From NCBI RefSeq assembly GCF_000722545.1, contig NZ_JNVM01000016.1, positions 124,001 through 188,000 of the forward strand: a DNA stretch of 64,000 bases, written 5' to 3'. Each line of letters starts with the position of its first letter. Position 1 is the first letter of the stretch. Below are positions 61,822-64,000 of this stretch, piece after piece. The notes beneath the pieces were generated by a model that did not search any database, was not told where the DNA came from, and was given only the letters and a program-made list of their open reading frames with translations. This DNA comes from Paenibacillus tyrphae. GTDB lineage: Bacteria > Bacillota > Bacilli > Paenibacillales > NBRC-103111. A program made the translations under genes and the position numbers.

Positions 61822-62010
61822 TTACGCAGTGCCGTCTTTCGGTTTGCCATGGTCAATAATAATTCCGGCGAGAACGAGAATGGCGCTGACTCCGTTGGCG
61901 ATTTCGTTAATGAGATTATCGGGGATGTCGTATCCGAAGCTGCCTAAGGCAAGCTTCGCGCCACCAAGAATACCTAGAATGAATGCTGGCTTTTTCCATT
62001 TATTACGCAT
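61822..62010 (-). CDS. small holin-like membrane protein
   Basis: A 62-residue protein with a basic N-terminus (MRNKWKKP), two hydrophobic stretches (about 9-22 and 39-55) around DIPDNLINEIAN, and a charged tail. This resembles small phage or sporulation-associated holins that permeabilise the membrane. No endolysin or other phage gene is nearby. ATG at 62010 follows AAAGGAGG 8 bases upstream; a longer in-frame ATG at 62040 includes that site. Confidence 0.6.
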   Translation of the reverse strand: MRNKWKKPAFILGILGGAKLALGSFGYDIPDNLINEIANGVSAILVLAGIIIDHGKPKDGTA

Positions 62011-62103
62011 AGGCCCAACCTCCTTTTCGATGGACTCCATATATTCATATGAGTCTTCAAAAAAAAGGAGTGGACTACCGGAGAAACGGGGTATTGTCCA
62101 AGT

Positions 62104-63375
62104 TCATGCCGGCGTCAAGCGCCGGGTCAGTCCCCAGAACAGCAGCGCGAGACCGCTTATGGAGGCGCCCAGCAGACAGACGCCGGTCCAACCGGCCCGC
62201 GCGTACATAAGCGTCGAGGAAATCGAACCGACGGCGCTGCCGATCGAATAGAAGATCATATACGCCCCGGCGAGACGGCTGCGTGCTTCCGGGCGCACGT
62301 TGTAAATCATGCTCTGATTGGTGACGTGTACGGCTTGCACTGCGAGGTCGAAGAGGACCACTCCGGCGATCAAGGCCCATAGGGAGCGTTCGGTCAGACT
62401 GATCGGCAGCCACGAAACCAGCAGCAGCGTCAGCGCGATTCCGGTGGTCCGCTGTCCCAAGCCGCGGTCTGCGAGCCGTCCCGCACGCGCCGCCGCCAAC
62501 GCTCCCGCTACACCCACGAGCCCGAACGATCCGATCGCGGTATGGGAAAGCGACAGCGGCGGCGAGCTGAGCGGCAGGACAAGCGAGGTCCACAGCACGC
62601 TGAACGAGGCAAAAATAAGCAGTGCGAGGATACCGCGGATGCGCAGCACCGGCTCCTCCACGAATAAAGCGAACACGGAGCGCAGCAGCTGCGGATACGT
62701 CATCGGCACCTTCCCGTGATCTTCACGCGGCAGTATCCGGAACAACAGCCCGGCCATGAGCACCGTCAATCCGGCGGAGACGAAATATACCGAACGCCAT
62801 CCTGCAAGATCGGTCAGTGTCCCGGCGACGGTTCGGGCAAGCAGAATGCCGATCACCACACCGCTCGTTACGAGACCGACGACCCGGCCCCGCTCGGCGG
62901 GCGCAGCTAACGTCGAGGCATAGGCCACGAGCGCCTGCGTCACGACGGCAAGCAGGCCGACCGCACCCATGCCCGCAAGCAGCACGGTGGCGGTAGAGGC
63001 GGTGCCGACCGCGAGAAGCGCTAATACGGACAACAGCATTTGGCCGACGATCAGCTTCCGGCGGTTCACCAGATCGCCGAGCGGGACGAGCATAAGCAGT
63101 CCCAGCGCATAGAAGATCTGAGTGGCCGTGATGACAATGCCTACGGCGGCGCGGTCAATGCCAAGCTCGCTTGCCATCGAGTCAAGCAGCGGCTGCGCAT
63201 AGTAGATGTTGGCGACAGCAAGCCCGCAGGCGATAGCAAACAACAGTGCGACGGAACGGGACATCGCCGGCGCGGAAGCCGGTTCCTCTGCGGCTAAAGG
63301 CCCTTGCGGCATCTCCGCTGTCGCCTCGCTGCGGTTTTCGGCAAGAAGTCCCGCCTTTTTTTTAAGCCTATCCAT
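62104..63375 (-). CDS. MFS transporter (drug/arabinose efflux type)
   Basis: A 423-residue major facilitator with about twelve helices after a 45-residue cytoplasmic N-terminus. It shows the MFS motif GDLVNRRKLIVGQML after helix 2 and helix 4-5 residues of the efflux group (AYASTLAAPAERGRVVGLVTSGVVIGILLARTVAGTL). It should export a small molecule using the proton gradient. ATG at 63375 follows AGGAGG 8 bases upstream. It is divergent from a tetR gene and shares with it a 14-bp palindromic element, so it is probably its target. Confidence 0.92.
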   Translation of the reverse strand: MDRLKKKAGLLAENRSEATAEMPQGPLAAEEPASAPAMSRSVALLFAIACGLAVANIYYAQPLLDSMASELGIDRAAVGIVITATQIFYALGLLMLVPLGDLVNRRKLIVGQMLLSVLALLAVGTASTATVLLAGMGAVGLLAVVTQALVAYASTLAAPAERGRVVGLVTSGVVIGILLARTVAGTLTDLAGWRSVYFVSAGLTVLMAGLLFRILPREDHGKVPMTYPQLLRSVFALFVEEPVLRIRGILALLIFASFSVLWTSLVLPLSSPPLSLSHTAIGSFGLVGVAGALAAARAGRLADRGLGQRTTGIALTLLLVSWLPISLTERSLWALIAGVVLFDLAVQAVHVTNQSMIYNVRPEARSRLAGAYMIFYSIGSAVGSISSTLMYARAGWTGVCLLGASISGLALLFWGLTRRLTPA

Positions 63376-63424
63376 CGTTTTTACCTCCTGATAAGTAAAA
63401 ATATTTTGTACCGAAAAGTATAAT

Positions 63425-63438
63425 ATACCGATTGGTAT
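63425..63438. promoter_or_regulatory. TetR-type operator upstream of the MFS gene
   Basis: ATACCGATTGGTAT, an imperfect palindrome (ATACC/GGTAT ends), lies 50 bases before the MFS ATG. Its complement ATACCAATCGGTAT matches the element at 63585-63598 in 11 of 14 positions. Confidence 0.6.
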
Positions 63439-63584
63439 GTAATTCGCTTCGTAAATATAACTCTCACGCAGGGCTGCTGTCAAGAGGCCGATTGGCCGGG
63501 AAGCGAGCTGAAATTCCATCATGACGCGTTTGAGTAATGCCGCTGGAATTTGACATCGACGGCTTCAAGGCCTAAAATCATAGT

Positions 63585-63598
63585 ATACTAATCGATAC
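63585..63598. promoter_or_regulatory. TetR-type operator upstream of the tetR gene
   Basis: ATACTAATCGATAC lies 17 bases before the tetR ATG and matches the MFS operator read on the other strand (ATACCAATCGGTAT) at 11 of 14 positions. It suggests autoregulation. Confidence 0.5.
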
Positions 63599-63615
63599 GA
63601 AATGAGGCTATTCTT

Positions 63616-64000
63616 ATGGTACGGCCAAGGGCGTTTGATGAAGACAAGGCTTTGGATGCCGCGATGCGGCTATTTTGGGAGAAGGGGTACGAATCGACTT
63701 CTTTAAGCGATCTCACGTCCGGAATGGGCATACAGCGCCCAAGCCTTTATGCGGCCTTCGGAGACAAGAAGGAGCTGTTCGAAGCTGCGCTGCGCAAATA
63801 TACGCGTGCTCATTCCTCCTACGTCCGGTCCAAGCTGCTTAACGCTGCTTCCGTCAAGGAAGCGTTCCGGTCCTATTTCGAAGGGATTGCGGCGGAAGCG
63901 GACGAGGAAGGGCCCAACAAGGGATGCTTCTGCATCAACGTCATGGTGGAGCTTGCGCCGCATGACGCCAAATTCGAGGTGCTCACCAGAGAGCATCAGA
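63616..64000 (+). CDS. TetR/AcrR family regulator, 3' end missing
   Basis: The frame is open from ATG at 63616 to the end of the window (128 complete codons). The protein starts MVRPRAFDEDKALDAAMRLF and has the TetR HTH with SLSDLTSGMGIQRPSLYAAFGDK. The start of the C-terminal domain shows GCFCINVMVEL with two Cys, as in the TetR_C_16-type (ComR/AcrR) group. GAGG lies 8 bases before the ATG. It is divergent from the MFS transporter, the classic arrangement of an efflux pump and its repressor. Confidence 0.88.
   Translation, partial: MVRPRAFDEDKALDAAMRLFWEKGYESTSLSDLTSGMGIQRPSLYAAFGDKKELFEAALRKYTRAHSSYVRSKLLNAASVKEAFRSYFEGIAAEADEEGPNKGCFCINVMVELAPHDAKFEVLTREHQ

Noticed and set aside
61822..62010. 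a prophage, suggested by the holin-like gene
   Set aside because: No integrase, capsid, tail or endolysin gene lies within the neighbouring 10 kb on the left or the 2 kb on the right.
1..64000. CRISPR array, rRNA, tRNA, riboswitch or insertion sequence
   Set aside because: I looked in the intergenic gaps for repeat-spacer patterns, cloverleaf ends, conserved rRNA segments and transposase genes and saw none. A covariance-model scan would be needed to exclude small RNAs.

Overview
The window reads as a chromosomal segment of a moderately GC-rich, endospore-forming Bacillota, most likely Paenibacillus or a close relative. Reasons: strong GGAGG-type ribosome binding sites, frequent GTG and TTG starts, a germinant-receptor (Ger) locus, a YheC/YheD spore-coat ATP-grasp protein, a LytS-type membrane diguanylate cyclase, DUF3900 and DUF4395 proteins, and two topoisomerase III genes. 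I see no rRNA, tRNA, CRISPR array, insertion sequence or prophage. Genus is an inference from gene content.

Layout. 0-9.4 kb: 3' end of an esterase, a 1713-residue signalling protein (degenerate protein-kinase fold, AAA ATPase, TPR-like region, GAF, histidine kinase), a TIGR01777 epimerase with a small partner, and topoisomerase III copy 1. 9.5-16.6 kb: diguanylate cyclase; an AraC regulator divergent from an oxidoreductase/aldo-keto reductase pair; a methyltransferase-nitrilase-GNAT operon. 16.7-22 kb: a TetR gene with a leaderless-type promoter and a short-chain-dehydrogenase/hydrolase fusion sharing one operator motif, a Cu/Zn superoxide dismutase lipoprotein, a DedA protein, and DUF3900. 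22-31 kb: a second TetR gene divergent from an M24 peptidase, then a peptide ABC importer operon ending in a PepV-type dipeptidase. 31-37 kb: a MoxR/VWA pair resembling RavA-ViaA, glutathione peroxidase, LarE and a D-2-hydroxyacid dehydrogenase. 36.9-38.8 kb: an AT-richer patch with a decayed small gene and the YheC/YheD gene. 38.9-42.5 kb: HelD and a berberine-bridge-type flavoprotein. 42.6-49.3 kb: the Ger locus, with A, C, a small D-like subunit, three B-type transporters and the remnant of a fourth. 49.3-56.4 kb: DUF2071, glutamate-synthase-like and old-yellow-enzyme genes, fumarase, and a TetR-P450 pair. 56.5-64 kb: topoisomerase III copy 2, DUF4395, hemolysin III, an unrecognised probable TIM-barrel protein, a holin-like peptide, and an MFS transporter divergent from a TetR gene cut by the window edge.

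How it works together. The recurring theme is small local regulatory circuits: four TetR-family genes and one AraC gene, each beside its probable target, with recognisable inverted or direct repeats between them. The peptide importer and its flanking peptidases form a peptide-scavenging unit. The Ger locus and YheC/YheD gene belong to spore biology. I found no convincing wholly new system. The most unusual items are the pseudokinase signalling fusion, the leaderless TetR promoter with its paired operators, the expanded and decaying set of Ger B subunits, and the promoter/operator facing into the 3' end of the second tetR gene.
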